A stretch of DNA of 64,000 nt from an uncultured Ignavibacteria bacterium (GTDB lineage Bacteria > Bacteroidota > Ignavibacteria > Kapaibacteriales > Kapaibacteriaceae): the NCBI GenBank assembly GCA_903939735.1, contig CAJAIA010000009.1:1-64000 (forward strand), in the 5' to 3' direction. How positions within the stretch are numbered: the first letter of the stretch is position 1; every line of letters starts with the position of its first letter. This document shows, piece after piece, positions 43,226 through 52,120 of this stretch. The notes beneath the pieces are model-generated. The model searched no databases. It was not told where the DNA came from and saw nothing but the letters and a program-made list of their open reading frames with translations. Made by a program: the position numbers and the translations under genes.

Positions 43226-44386
43226 TTAAAAGCGAACGGCAACGCCGTACGTAAGTCCGAGTTTGGAAGAAGAGAACCAGGCACTGTTGAACTGGTAAGC
43301 CATGGCCGTACCCTCAACACCGAGCATGAACGACAATGGTCCGGCAGGCGAGTATTGGAATCCAGCCGTTACACGTCCGAGTGGACCAAACGATGTGCCA
43401 CCGAGCAGAACTTGTCCGAATGGCGCGAAGCCCGACGATCCAAGTTGCGAGAGTGTGTAGCGATACGCAGCGCCTGCCCACATCGACTGCGGCTGCTGCT
43501 GATATTGAATGACTTGTGCGTTCACATTGCCCTGGAAGGACATTGGGAAGATTTCGCTCCCCATTTCAAGGCCTACTGCATGATTGTCCGACAGCTGATA
43601 CAGAAGACCAAGGCCGACATTCTCATACCATGTCGACTGCGCCGGCGCGTTGACATCAACAAGCGAGGTTGCGGACATGCCGCGCATCTGAACGATGAAT
43701 GCAGGGAACATCATTGAGCGCATCGAAATCGGCTGCAGCGCTGTTTGCTGAATCACGCGCTGATCTGATGTCTGCGACAACGTCATCGCATTCGTGAGCG
43801 TTACACGTTGCGCAGGTTGCATTGCAACAGCAGGCATCTCTGTACGCTCGGTGTTCTGCTCTGCAAGGGGCTGCTCAACAGCTGGTTGTGACGGTGTACG
43901 ATCGAGCTCAGCACGCAATGCCGCGTTGTCGCGACGCAGTGCAGCGAGTTGCGCGTCGTGCGTGCATGGCTTCTCGACGATGATGGTCTCGCCGGCCTTC
44001 ACTGCTGGTTGCTGTGGTTGCATCGCTTGCAACTGTGGCGCATCAGACTGCATTACGCCCCACGTGATTGCTGTAGCTGTTGCTGCTGCGAGCAGGGGAA
44101 TACCAACCTTCGGGAGCCATGTCGAGAGTAGACCGCCGCCCACGGCTCCGGCTGCTGCGCCTGCTAGGGGGCCAGCAAATCCCAGTCCGCTAAAGACCGA
44201 AGAAGTAAGTGCTACCGGTGGTATCAATGCCACACGATCGTTCTGTACAGCAGAACGAATCGCGAGTTGCTGTTTGAATTCCGACCGAAGGTCGGCATTC
44301 ACAGCAAGCTCACCGAAGAGCGTCGACTCGTGCATGGCTTCAAGGTCGCCATCAAGCAAGTCGTTAATATGATCGCGGTGGTCCAT
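43226..44386 (-). CDS. Anti-sigma-like membrane protein with periplasmic coil and beta-barrel-like C-terminus
   Basis: A 386-residue protein encoded 12 bases after an ECF sigma gene. Residues 1-60 are helical and acidic ('LLDGDLEAMHESTLFGEL') without a zinc motif. Glycine-rich hydrophobic sequence leads to a transmembrane helix (about 92-112). A short coiled coil (about 144-165, 'LAALRRDNAALRAELDR'), a linker rich in Gln and Pro, and a beta-rich region (about 220-386) follow. That region has strands such as 'NVGLGLLYQLSDNHAVGLEM', 'FAPFGQVLLGGTSFGPLG' and 'LSFMLGVEGTAMAYQF', closing on 'GLTYGVAVRF' with a terminal Phe as in outer-membrane barrels. The layout could bridge both membranes. Function is inferred from gene order and from the paralogue at 30298. 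Confidence 0.7.
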   Translation of the reverse strand: MDHRDHINDLLDGDLEAMHESTLFGELAVNADLRSEFKQQLAIRSAVQNDRVALIPPVALTSSVFSGLGFAGPLAGAAAGAVGGGLLSTWLPKVGIPLLAAATATAITWGVMQSDAPQLQAMQPQQPAVKAGETIIVEKPCTHDAQLAALRRDNAALRAELDRTPSQPAVEQPLAEQNTERTEMPAVAMQPAQRVTLTNAMTLSQTSDQRVIQQTALQPISMRSMMFPAFIVQMRGMSATSLVDVNAPAQSTWYENVGLGLLYQLSDNHAVGLEMGSEIFPMSFQGNVNAQVIQYQQQPQSMWAGAAYRYTLSQLGSSGFAPFGQVLLGGTSFGPLGRVTAGFQYSPAGPLSFMLGVEGTAMAYQFNSAWFSSSKLGLTYGVAVRF

Positions 44387-44398
44387 ACCAGTACCGAT

Positions 44399-44962
44399 CT
44401 ATTCTTTTGAAAATTCGTTGAGATACGGTTCAAGGATTTCCTTGATCCGTTGTCGAGCCCGAAACACGCGAACCTTCGCAGTCTCAAGCTTGATGTTGAG
44501 CATTGCGCTTATCTCGTTGTACGACAGACCATCGTACTCACGAAGAACAAACACTTCCTTTTGGTCATGGGGCAAGAGCTCCATGGCCATGGTTATGAGC
44601 TTCATCATTTCCGAGCGATCTGCTTCGCGCGAGATTCCTGGGTTGTAGAGCGCTTCGTCAAACTCTACTACCTGCGTCTGTGCACGCTTCTTTTCGTTGA
44701 GACACAGATTTCGGCAGATCGTCAGTGCATAGGCGCGAACATTCTCGAGGTACTCGATCCGCTCAGCGCTTTGGTAGAACCGCATAAACGTGTCTTGAAA
44801 CACATCGTAGGCGCGGTCCCTGCTTCCGAGTACGCGCATGCAATACGCGAACACGTTGGGCGACAGTCGTGAATACAGTTCACCAAACGCAATCTCGCGA
44901 CGTTCCGTGCGAAGCAACGCGAAGAGTTCAGTGTCGCTATATTCCGAGAGCTGACGCTCCAT
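44399..44962 (-). CDS. ECF-family RNA polymerase sigma factor
   Basis: A 187-residue sigma factor. Region 2 is 'FGELYSRLSPNVFAYCMRVL' with 'RAYDVFQDTFMRFYQ'; region 4 is 'LPHDQKEVFVLREYDGLSYN' with 'EISAMLNIKLETAKVRVFRA'. It heads a leftward operon of sigma, anti-sigma-like protein, lipoprotein and a large T9SS-sorted protein. Its start lies only 18 bases from the divergent YgjP gene, so promoter elements must fall inside or against the neighbouring gene. Confidence 0.92.
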   Translation of the reverse strand: MERQLSEYSDTELFALLRTERREIAFGELYSRLSPNVFAYCMRVLGSRDRAYDVFQDTFMRFYQSAERIEYLENVRAYALTICRNLCLNEKKRAQTQVVEFDEALYNPGISREADRSEMMKLITMAMELLPHDQKEVFVLREYDGLSYNEISAMLNIKLETAKVRVFRARQRIKEILEPYLNEFSKE

Positions 44963-44980
44963 AGATCACAATAACTTGAA

Positions 44981-45676
44981 ATGACGCAGAACGTTACGGG
45001 GATTGAGTCGCTTTCGTACACGATCGTACGCAGCGCACGTCGCACGATGTCGGTGGAGATACAACCGCACGGCATTGTCGTTGTGCGGGCACCGAATCGT
45101 ATGCCATTGTACGAAATCGAGCGGTTTGTTGCCCTGAAATCTGCCTGGATCCAGCGCCGTGTCCGTGATGCGCAAGCCCGCAGGGCACTTGTGCCACAAC
45201 TGACGGGTTCGCGATCGTTCTACCACCGAGGGGAAGTTCGTACGTGGGGCTTTGCCGGCGATGGAGCGGATCTCACCGTCCCAAGCCGGGTCAAAACAGA
45301 AAACGCTGCCATCAGCTACGTAGAGCGATGGCAGCGTTCAGAGGCAGAGCAGGTGTTTTCGACCATGATTGCTGACGCGTTGCCGACTATCGGCGTGCCG
45401 GGTCTGCGCTATCAGGGTCTGCGGATTCGTGCGATGCGTCGGCGCTGGGGCTCGTGTTCGTCAACTGGACATGTCACGTTGAACGGACATCTGATTCGCG
45501 TCCCTGATGGATGCATCCGCGGTGTTGTGGTGCACGAGGTGTGTCACCTAGCTCACCTTCATCACGGACCCGCCTTCCATCAACTTGTTGCCGATGTGTT
45601 TCCCGACCATGCGCTTGCCGATGCAATTCTCGATGCATGGACGCACGTGCTCTACGACGACGTTCTTACGCCTTAA
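44981..45676 (+). CDS. YgjP-like (DUF45) metallopeptidase
   Basis: A 231-residue cytosolic protein. The C-terminal zinc peptidase signature is clear: 'VVVHEVCHLAHLHHGPAFHQL' includes HExxH and the downstream His of 'HGPAF'; 'MRRRWGSCSSTGHVTLNGHL' just before it is the other family hallmark. Homologues accompany restriction systems or stand alone; the physiological substrate is not known. TAACTTG lies two bases before the ATG, so the message may be leaderless. The 3' end overlaps the convergent brxA-like gene by 11 bases. Confidence 0.88.
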   Translation: MTQNVTGIESLSYTIVRSARRTMSVEIQPHGIVVVRAPNRMPLYEIERFVALKSAWIQRRVRDAQARRALVPQLTGSRSFYHRGEVRTWGFAGDGADLTVPSRVKTENAAISYVERWQRSEAEQVFSTMIADALPTIGVPGLRYQGLRIRAMRRRWGSCSSTGHVTLNGHLIRVPDGCIRGVVVHEVCHLAHLHHGPAFHQLVADVFPDHALADAILDAWTHVLYDDVLTP

Positions 45677-46088
45677 CGCAGATCTCGTCGAATGCACTTG
45701 TGAGCGATGCAGCAATCATCTCAGGTGTGCGACCCTCGATGTGATGGCGTGGCATAAAGCCTACCAGTTCACCATCGCGCATCAATGCGATGGCAGGTGA
45801 GGACGGCGGAACACCCGTGAAATACGAGCGCGCACGCTCGACTGCCTCGAGGTCCTGTCCGGCAAACACTGTTGTGATGTTATCAGGCAACGTGTGATGC
45901 TTGAGCGCAAGCGCTACGCCCGGACGTGCACCGCCAGCGGCGCAACCGCATACCGAGTTGAGCACAACCATCGTTGTGCCAGGCTGCTTCATCGCGGCAT
46001 CAACATCTTCTGCTGTGCGAAGCTCCTTTACGCCGAGCGATGTGAGTTCTTCGCGCATTGGTTGGACGAGCATTGGATCGTATGGCAT
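45666..46088 (-). CDS. Bacilliredoxin (BrxA/BrxB, YphP family)
   Basis: A 140-residue thioredoxin-fold protein with the 'NSVCGCAAGGARP' active site; the CGC motif defines bacilliredoxins, which remove bacillithiol from oxidised proteins. The N-terminus 'MPYDPMLVQPMREELTSLG' is also diagnostic. Its presence implies that the organism makes bacillithiol or the N-methyl form reported in Chlorobiota; no biosynthesis gene lies in this window. It starts 3 bases after the TPR gene stops and is likely co-transcribed with it. Confidence 0.93.
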   Translation of the reverse strand: MPYDPMLVQPMREELTSLGVKELRTAEDVDAAMKQPGTTMVVLNSVCGCAAGGARPGVALALKHHTLPDNITTVFAGQDLEAVERARSYFTGVPPSSPAIALMRDGELVGFMPRHHIEGRTPEMIAASLTSAFDEICVKA

Positions 46089-46091
46089 TGC

Positions 46092-47534
46092 TTACTGTTC
46101 CCCTATGTTGTGTTGTTGTAAAACGGTGGTGAGGTATTCCATTGCGAGTGGACCAGCAATCACGGGAAACTCCGTGTCGAAGTCGGCTCGCTTGGATGGA
46201 TCAAGTGAAAATGCTTTGTGGAGAAACGGTATAGCCGAGTGTGGCTGTCCGGCAGCGCACAGCGTCTTGGCCGTGGCATAATACCCTTCAGCCCAACTTG
46301 GTAACAAGCGCACGCATTCATTGAATCCGCGCAGAGCTTCAAGTACGTCGCCGGTTTCCAGCACGCTTGAGGCATAGTCGAACCAGCACTCAACATCATC
46401 GGGTTGCAGCTCGAGTGCTTTCCGGTAGGCATTGAGCGATTCGGGTACACGACGAAGATTGAACAGTGCATCAGCCTTCGCATACCACAGGTCGGCATAC
46501 GCTGGGTCGATCGCTAGTGCCGCTTCATAATCGCGCAGAGCAAGATCGAACTGCTCCATCGCGTCGTGGCATGTTCCACGTCCGTATAGCGCTTGCGCAT
46601 GCGTGGGATCAGCGGTGATAACCTTGGTGAACATCTGTGCTGCTTCGTCGAAACTTCCGCGTTCTTCCAAGGAAGATGCGAGGTTGTGCATCACAGGTAC
46701 ATCGGCTGGGTCGGCAGCATGTGCATGCGTATACGACGCAATAGCTTCTTCAACACGGCCAAGCGCAGAGTACGTGTTGCCCATGTTGAACCACGCGTTC
46801 ACGAAGTCGGCCTTGATCACTGTGGCCATGTCGTAACAGCGCACGGCTTCGCGAAGAGCCCCCTTCTTACCCATGATCACGCCTTTGTTGAACCACGCAT
46901 TGGGTTCGTATGGCTCTGCATCGATGAGTGTGTCGTAGATGGCGGCAGCTTCGGTGAATTGTTCAAGAGCTTCGTAGCAGATGGCCATTTCGAAGAGCGC
47001 ATCACGATGGAATTGCTCGTGTCGGGACAGTACCGTAAACATGCGCAGTGCTTCGTCGTACCGCTCACGCTTCTGCAGAATGAGTGCCTTGGTGAAGAGT
47101 GCGTCGAAGTTTTCTGGGTCTTGCGCAAGCGCTGCATCGATGAGCAATTGTGCGTCGTCGAGACGTCCAAGTTGCTCGAGTGCAATACCGCGGTTGATGA
47201 TAAGCTCGGTGTCGATTGGGTCGAGCGACGACGCGCGATCATATGCGTCGAGCGCATCTGTCCAGCGACCAAGACTGCTGAGGGCGATCCCGAACTTATG
47301 CCATGCATCGGGCGAGTAGGGGGTACGCTCGGTCCACATCTTGGCGAACACAAAGGCGTCCTCAAACGCGGACGTCTCGAGGCAGTAGTGAACGACCATT
47401 TCAAGGGATTCGATCGACGGAGCCCCTTGCTGCCAGTTCCCACTGCGCACAGAATCCCGGAACCGACGGAGCGTCTCATCGAGCTCCTGCCGATTCAGTT
47501 CATCGTTGTCGTCGTCGTAGTCGAACTCCATCAT
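46092..47534 (-). CDS. Tetratricopeptide-repeat protein
   Basis: A 480-residue soluble protein made almost wholly of TPR helices. At least eleven repeats can be traced from about residue 75 to 440, for example 'AWHKFGIALSSLGRWTDALD', 'NAWFNMGNTYSALGRVEEAI' and 'ALYGRGTCHDAMEQFDLALR'. The first 30 residues are very acidic (DYDDDNDE). There is no signal peptide, so it acts in the cytoplasm as a scaffold. No enzymatic domain is present, and it precedes the bacilliredoxin gene in the same operon. Confidence 0.9.
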   Translation of the reverse strand: MMEFDYDDDNDELNRQELDETLRRFRDSVRSGNWQQGAPSIESLEMVVHYCLETSAFEDAFVFAKMWTERTPYSPDAWHKFGIALSSLGRWTDALDAYDRASSLDPIDTELIINRGIALEQLGRLDDAQLLIDAALAQDPENFDALFTKALILQKRERYDEALRMFTVLSRHEQFHRDALFEMAICYEALEQFTEAAAIYDTLIDAEPYEPNAWFNKGVIMGKKGALREAVRCYDMATVIKADFVNAWFNMGNTYSALGRVEEAIASYTHAHAADPADVPVMHNLASSLEERGSFDEAAQMFTKVITADPTHAQALYGRGTCHDAMEQFDLALRDYEAALAIDPAYADLWYAKADALFNLRRVPESLNAYRKALELQPDDVECWFDYASSVLETGDVLEALRGFNECVRLLPSWAEGYYATAKTLCAAGQPHSAIPFLHKAFSLDPSKRADFDTEFPVIAGPLAMEYLTTVLQQHNIGEQ

Positions 47535-47613
47535 GATGCACGCAACATAATCGATGTTGGGAAAGGACGTACGTGGACGTTTTCCACCGGACGGTAGTGC
47601 ATTGTGAGGGGGC

Positions 47614-48786
47614 TTACATCACCTCGAATACGAGGAATTTGAGGTACTGGGTCTCGGGCATGGCCAGCAGCACGGGATGGTCGGGTGCCTGCGAGCCACG
47701 GTGAATGAGGCGGAGCCGACGTCGAACCCGTGCAGATTCGCGGTAGATGATGTCGAGCAGGTCGTGCTCGGGCACAATCTGGGTGCAGGAGGCGGTCACG
47801 AGGATGCCACCACTGTCGAGCAGCTTGAGGGCGGTGCGGTTGAGCTCGGCATACCCTGCCAGTGCCCCACGGAGTGCGCCTCGGTGCTTGGCAAACGATG
47901 GGGGGTCGAGAATAACCATGTCCCACTTACGCCCCTCGGCAACCTGTTCGCGCAGGTAGTCGAAGACGTTTGCCTTTACGAACGAGCAGGCATTGAGGTT
48001 GTTGATCGTTGCGTGGTGCTGGGCCGACTCGATGGCTGGTGCCGAACTGTCGATACCAACCGACTCTGTAGCGCCACCCTTGGCTGCGTTGAGGGCAAAC
48101 CCGCCGACGTTGCAGAAACAGTCGAGTACGGTTCGTCCGGCCGAGAGGTCGGCCACAATCTTTCGATTGAGCTTTTGGTCAAGGAAATAACCCGTCTTCT
48201 GTCCGGCCGTGATATCGACTTCGAGGAGAATGTCGTTTTCTCGGAATTGCACTGTGCTTGGTACCTCGCCCCATATCACGCCCTCAGTAAGCTCGAGTCC
48301 TTCCTTGGTGCGCATTTGCGAGAGGTTCTTCTCGATGATGCCGGTAGCGGCGGGGAACACGCGGCGCAGTGCCGACACGATGAGGTCCTTCCTGCTGTCC
48401 ATGCCGGCCGAAAGCGTCTGGATAACGAGCGTCGAGCCATAGAGGTCGACGATCAGACCCGACAACAGGTCGGCCTCTCCGAAGACCACGCGATAGGCTT
48501 CAGCGTTTGGAAGCAGCAGCGCGCGCAACCGTGCAGCGCGCGTGATACGCTCGACGAAGAAATCTTCATCGACCACGTCGATTTCGCCGCCGAGCAGCCG
48601 AATGGCAATCTTTGAGAGGGGATTGTAGAACCCCGTGCCAAGCGACGCGCCATCGGATGTGCTGAGTCGGATGAGACTGCCGGGCTCCATTTGTGGGATT
48701 GCTGAGAGGTCAGTCGTGAACACCCAGAGGTGTCCTTCTTTGATACGACGCTCTTCGCGTGGACGGAGCGTGAGGATTGGAAGCAT
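47614..48786 (-). CDS. rlmI: Class I SAM-dependent rRNA methyltransferase, RlmI type
   Basis: A 390-residue protein with an N-terminal PUA RNA-binding domain (about 1-75, 'RRIKEGHLWVFTTDL') and an RlmI/RlmK-type middle domain. The C-terminal Rossmann methyltransferase has 'VLDCFCNVGGFALNAAKGG' (SAM motif) and 'WDMVILDPPSFAKH', where the DPPSF motif marks base methylation. The E. coli homologue makes m5C1962 in 23S rRNA; equivalence is likely but not certain. Start at 48786 (MLPILTLRP) is preferred to the open frame from 48819. The divergent secreted-protein gene begins 35 bases away. Confidence 0.88.
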   Translation of the reverse strand: MLPILTLRPREERRIKEGHLWVFTTDLSAIPQMEPGSLIRLSTSDGASLGTGFYNPLSKIAIRLLGGEIDVVDEDFFVERITRAARLRALLLPNAEAYRVVFGEADLLSGLIVDLYGSTLVIQTLSAGMDSRKDLIVSALRRVFPAATGIIEKNLSQMRTKEGLELTEGVIWGEVPSTVQFRENDILLEVDITAGQKTGYFLDQKLNRKIVADLSAGRTVLDCFCNVGGFALNAAKGGATESVGIDSSAPAIESAQHHATINNLNACSFVKANVFDYLREQVAEGRKWDMVILDPPSFAKHRGALRGALAGYAELNRTALKLLDSGGILVTASCTQIVPEHDLLDIIYRESARVRRRLRLIHRGSQAPDHPVLLAMPETQYLKFLVFEVM

Positions 48787-48789
48787 GTG

Positions 48790-48797
48790 GCAAGCTA
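48790..48797 (-). promoter_or_regulatory. TAnnTTG-like element adjoining the rlmI start
   Basis: The minus strand reads TAGCTTGC three bases before the ATG. An almost identical arrangement (TATCTTGC, three bases, ATG) precedes the HTH gene at 63439. Confidence 0.25.
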
Positions 48798-48808
48798 CGG
48801 AGAAGATA

Positions 48809-48816
48809 TATTGTTG
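48809..48816 (+). promoter_or_regulatory. Possible -7 element adjoining the large secreted-protein gene
   Basis: TATTGTTG, one mismatch from TAnnTTTG, ends five bases before the ATG at 48822; no ribosome-binding site is visible. Confidence 0.25.
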
Positions 48817-48821
48817 CACCT

Positions 48822-51800
48822 ATGCGCCTCCTTCGCATCATCGTCATCATGCTCGTCTGCGTCAGCGGCGTACTCCACGCGCAGCGACAAGCAGAGAACT
48901 GGTACTTCGGCGAACTCGCCGGCATGAATGTGCGCTCGTCACCGCCGGTGATTCTCACCGACGGCGTGATGAATACTCGCGAGGGATGTATCACGGTGTC
49001 TGATACGGCCGGACGGTTGCTGTTCTACTCCGATGGCTCGGATGTATGGACGAAGAATCATGTGAAGATGCCGGGTGGCGTTGGACTCTGGGGGTTCTCC
49101 TCGTCGACGCAATCGTGCATCGTGATCCCATGGCCGGGGCGTCCGTCGCGCTACTTCCTGGTTACCGTCGATGCCGTTGAGCGCAGTTACGCGCGCGGTA
49201 TCAGTTACTCCGTCGTCGACATGACGTTGAATGGCGGCAATGGTGATGTGCTGTTGTTGAATGTTCCGCTGCAACCGGGTGCGTCGGAGAAGATCACGGC
49301 GGTGCGTCATGCGAATGGTGTGGATGCATGGCTGATTGGACATGAAGTTGGGACGAATACGTTCCTTGTCTATAGCGTCACACGCAATGGCATCAACGCT
49401 ACACCAGCGACGTATCGACTGGGTCCGGCCGTACAGTTTGGCGACATTGGCTACCTGCGTGCGAATCCCCAAGGTACACGTCTAGCGATGGCAACATCGA
49501 TGCCTGGTCGACTCTCGCTGTTTCGTTTTGATCGCGCAACGGGTGCGATTTCGTCGGCTGTGACGCTGTCGTCGCAGCTCACCTATGGAGTGGAGTTCTC
49601 GCCGAGCGGCTCGTTGCTCTATGCATCGTCGTACTCAAGCACATCGATCGACCAATATGATTGTTCCGTTGCAGATGCATCAATACCCGGCACGCGGATG
49701 TCGATCGGACGCTCGGGTGCGGTAGCGAACGGAGCTCTGCAGCTTGCACCGAATGGTTGCATCTATCTCGCGCATGAGAATTCACCAACCATCAGCGAGA
49801 TCGCACGTCCGAACGTGCGTGGCACGGGATGTCAATATCGCGATCGTGTTGTCGATCTCGGCGGACGCATGAGCCGACTCGGGTTGCCAAACATGTTTCC
49901 GGCTGTCTTCTCCAACGAAACAGTGTACGACATCGTTGTTGCCGACGGGTGTGTTGGCGATACGCTGGCGATGGTCGTGTCGCCAAAGGACTCTGCAACA
50001 TCGGTACAGTGGGACTTCGGCGATCCCGCGTCGGGCTCGACGAATCGCTCGCGACAAAACCCAACGTCGCATGTGTATCGCACATCAGGGACGTACATCA
50101 TCAAAGCGACCTTCCGTTCGGCATCGGGCAGTACGATGGAGCGCGAAGCAACTGTGAAGATCGGCGCGCGTCCTGCGATCTCTGCCGGACCCGACATCAC
50201 GATCTGTAAGGGGCAGGTTGCAGCTCTCACCGTGCTTGGTAATGCAACATTCTCGTGGTCGCCGGGATCGGTTCTCAACGACTCTACTGTGGCCAAGCCG
50301 CGTGCATCGCTCACACAGACCACAACATTTATCGTCACTGGGCGAAGTCCGGAAGGCTGTGCATCCTACGACACTGTCACGGTGTTCGTCAATGAAGGCA
50401 CGCTCACCACATCGCCCGACACCACGATCTGTGCTGGGTCGAGTGCACGCCTTCGCGCGTCGGGTGCGTCCACCTATGAATGGTCACCCGCGATCGGTTT
50501 AGACGACGCGCGCAGTGCAACGCCGCGTGCGCAACCTGCGCAGACAACGCAGTACCGCGTGATTGGTCGAAGCGGAACATGCATCGACACTGCATTCATC
50601 ACCGTCACCATCGCGCCACAGCCAACTGCGCGTATCATTCCTGCAGACCCACAATCGTGTCCGGGCGTGCCGGTTGTGCTTGAAGCATCAGGGGGCACTC
50701 GCTATCAATGGCTTCCGACATCTGACATTGCCGATCGCACTGCTGCACGTGTAACTGTTGCGCCGCAAGCCACAACCACGTATACCGTTGTGGTGTTCTC
50801 TGCTGAAGGATGTGTCGACACAGCCAGCGTGACCGTGCGTGTTGGCGGAAGCATCAGCGTTGATGTGCCGCGCGACACCGCAGTATGTGCAGGCACCGAT
50901 CTCACGCTCACGTGCACCACGCCTGGCAATGTGCAATGGATCGATCGCTCGAGCGGACTCGTGCTGCCGGGATCAACCGTGACGATTACCGCCACCACCA
51001 GTACATGGATTGACGTCATCGTTGAAAACAACGGATGCAGCGGACGTGATAGCATGCGTGTGGATGTGATTCCACCGCCGCCACTGCAAGCTCGCGCCGA
51101 TACAACGATTTGCATTGGCGACACCATCACCTTGTGGGCACGTGGTGCCGAGCGCTACGCGTGGACGCCCACCACGAGTCTGGCAGCATCCAATCAACCA
51201 AGCACCAGCGCATGGCCTGTGCGAACAATAACGTACGTGGTGCAAGGATGGGACGCACGTGGATGCACCGCGGTCGACTCGGTAACGGTCACTGTTGTGC
51301 CGCCACAGGCAGTGCAAGTGCGGTCCGAAACGATAGTGAGTGCAACCGGCGGACAAATCCGTGTGCCGATTCGAAGTGACAGTCAGAACCCTCTCATAGG
51401 TGCACTCGTCCTCACACTACGCGTCCGCGAGGATGTTGCCGAGGTCAGCGTCGTCCCGCACCCGAACGTCACACGCCTTACGCGCACCAGCGTCGGCGGC
51501 GTTGCGATCATTACCATCGAACTTTCGCAGAGCGTCGCGCCACCGGTGTTTGTCGAGCTCGATGTGCGCATGCTCCTCACGGGCGTGAACGATCGTGCGA
51601 TCCTTGTGAACGCGCAGGCAGGGGGCTCGTGTAGCACACCAGGTGATGCGACGATAGGAATCACCGCGCAGCAGTGCGCCAGTTCGTCCCGCGTTGTCAG
51701 CATTGGCGCCAGCGGACCCCGCATGCTTGATGTAGCGCAAACCAGTGATCACACATTGACCGTCGTGTGGTCGAGCAGCGCCATTGGACGTCACGACCTC

Positions 51801-51977
51801 ACCATCATCAACGTGCAAGGGGCGACCATGTGCGCCACATCGTGGTCGCGCGTTGTGCGCGACGCGCAGACATCAACCGTCAGCTTCGCGACCGACCATC
51901 TCGCATCAGGCATGTACCTAGCATGCCTTGTCACTGCCGAGGGGGCTCTCTACGTCCCGGTGATGGTCCAGAAATGA
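48822..51977 (+). CDS. Very large secreted propeller/PKD/Ig-repeat protein with T9SS sorting domain
   Basis: A 1051-residue protein. Signal peptide (about 1-20, ends 'VLHAQ'). The N-terminal 350 residues match the propeller-like start of gliding/adhesion-type secreted proteins of Bacteroidota: 'NWYFGELAGMNVRSSPP', 'GCITVSDTAGRLLFYSDG' and 'SSTQSCIVIPWPG'. A PKD domain (about 375-455, 'SVQWDFGDPASGSTN') is followed by five to six Ig-like repeats of about 80 residues, most opening with 'D.TIC.G' ('DITICKGQ', 'DTTICAGS', 'DTAVCAGT', 'DTTICIGD'). A cohesin-like domain and a T9SS sorting domain ('LTIINVQGATMC...LASGMYLACLVTAEG') close the protein. A structural adhesin role is likely. Confidence 0.85.
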   Translation: MRLLRIIVIMLVCVSGVLHAQRQAENWYFGELAGMNVRSSPPVILTDGVMNTREGCITVSDTAGRLLFYSDGSDVWTKNHVKMPGGVGLWGFSSSTQSCIVIPWPGRPSRYFLVTVDAVERSYARGISYSVVDMTLNGGNGDVLLLNVPLQPGASEKITAVRHANGVDAWLIGHEVGTNTFLVYSVTRNGINATPATYRLGPAVQFGDIGYLRANPQGTRLAMATSMPGRLSLFRFDRATGAISSAVTLSSQLTYGVEFSPSGSLLYASSYSSTSIDQYDCSVADASIPGTRMSIGRSGAVANGALQLAPNGCIYLAHENSPTISEIARPNVRGTGCQYRDRVVDLGGRMSRLGLPNMFPAVFSNETVYDIVVADGCVGDTLAMVVSPKDSATSVQWDFGDPASGSTNRSRQNPTSHVYRTSGTYIIKATFRSASGSTMEREATVKIGARPAISAGPDITICKGQVAALTVLGNATFSWSPGSVLNDSTVAKPRASLTQTTTFIVTGRSPEGCASYDTVTVFVNEGTLTTSPDTTICAGSSARLRASGASTYEWSPAIGLDDARSATPRAQPAQTTQYRVIGRSGTCIDTAFITVTIAPQPTARIIPADPQSCPGVPVVLEASGGTRYQWLPTSDIADRTAARVTVAPQATTTYTVVVFSAEGCVDTASVTVRVGGSISVDVPRDTAVCAGTDLTLTCTTPGNVQWIDRSSGLVLPGSTVTITATTSTWIDVIVENNGCSGRDSMRVDVIPPPPLQARADTTICIGDTITLWARGAERYAWTPTTSLAASNQPSTSAWPVRTITYVVQGWDARGCTAVDSVTVTVVPPQAVQVRSETIVSATGGQIRVPIRSDSQNPLIGALVLTLRVREDVAEVSVVPHPNVTRLTRTSVGGVAIITIELSQSVAPPVFVELDVRMLLTGVNDRAILVNAQAGGSCSTPGDATIGITAQQCASSSRVVSIGASGPRMLDVAQTSDHTLTVVWSSSAIGRHDLTIINVQGATMCATSWSRVVRDAQTSTVSFATDHLASGMYLACLVTAEGALYVPVMVQK

Positions 51978-52004
51978 AAAACGCCACCCAAAGGGCGGCG
52001 TTTT
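51978..52004. terminator. Bidirectional terminator between the secreted-protein gene and tRNA-Thr
   Basis: An inverted repeat (AAAACGCC..CC / GG..GGCGTTTT) with one internal mismatch and a short A-rich loop. A and T runs flank both sides, so it can end the rightward gene and the leftward operon with tRNA-Thr. Confidence 0.75.
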
Positions 52005-52006
52005 GA

Positions 52007-52082
52007 TGGAGCCAACTATCGGACTTGAACCGATGACCTGCTGATTACAAATCAGCTGCTCTACCAGCTGAGCTAAGTTGGC
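52007..52082 (-). tRNA. tRNA-Thr (TGT anticodon)
   Basis: A 76-base cloverleaf including an encoded CCA end: acceptor GCCAACT/AGTTGGC, D-arm GCTC..GAGC, anticodon stem GCTGA/TCAGC with loop TTTGTAA (anticodon TGT), T-arm CATCGGTTCAAGTCCGATA. It starts 38 bases after the gmhA stop codon and may be part of that transcript. CCA is encoded here but not in the other two tRNAs of the window. Confidence 0.95.
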
Positions 52083-52120
52083 GACCCAAATCGGGAGTAC
52101 GAAAATACAAAAGGTCGGGT

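Noticed and set aside
46593-47597. A 334-codon open frame on the plus strand inside the TPR gene
   Set aside because: It is exactly antisense to a clear TPR protein, its Cys/His/Arg-rich translation resembles no protein, and it has no ribosome-binding site.
47677-48615. A 312-codon plus-strand open frame inside rlmI
   Set aside because: It is a shadow of the methyltransferase reading frame; the translation has no recognisable domain.
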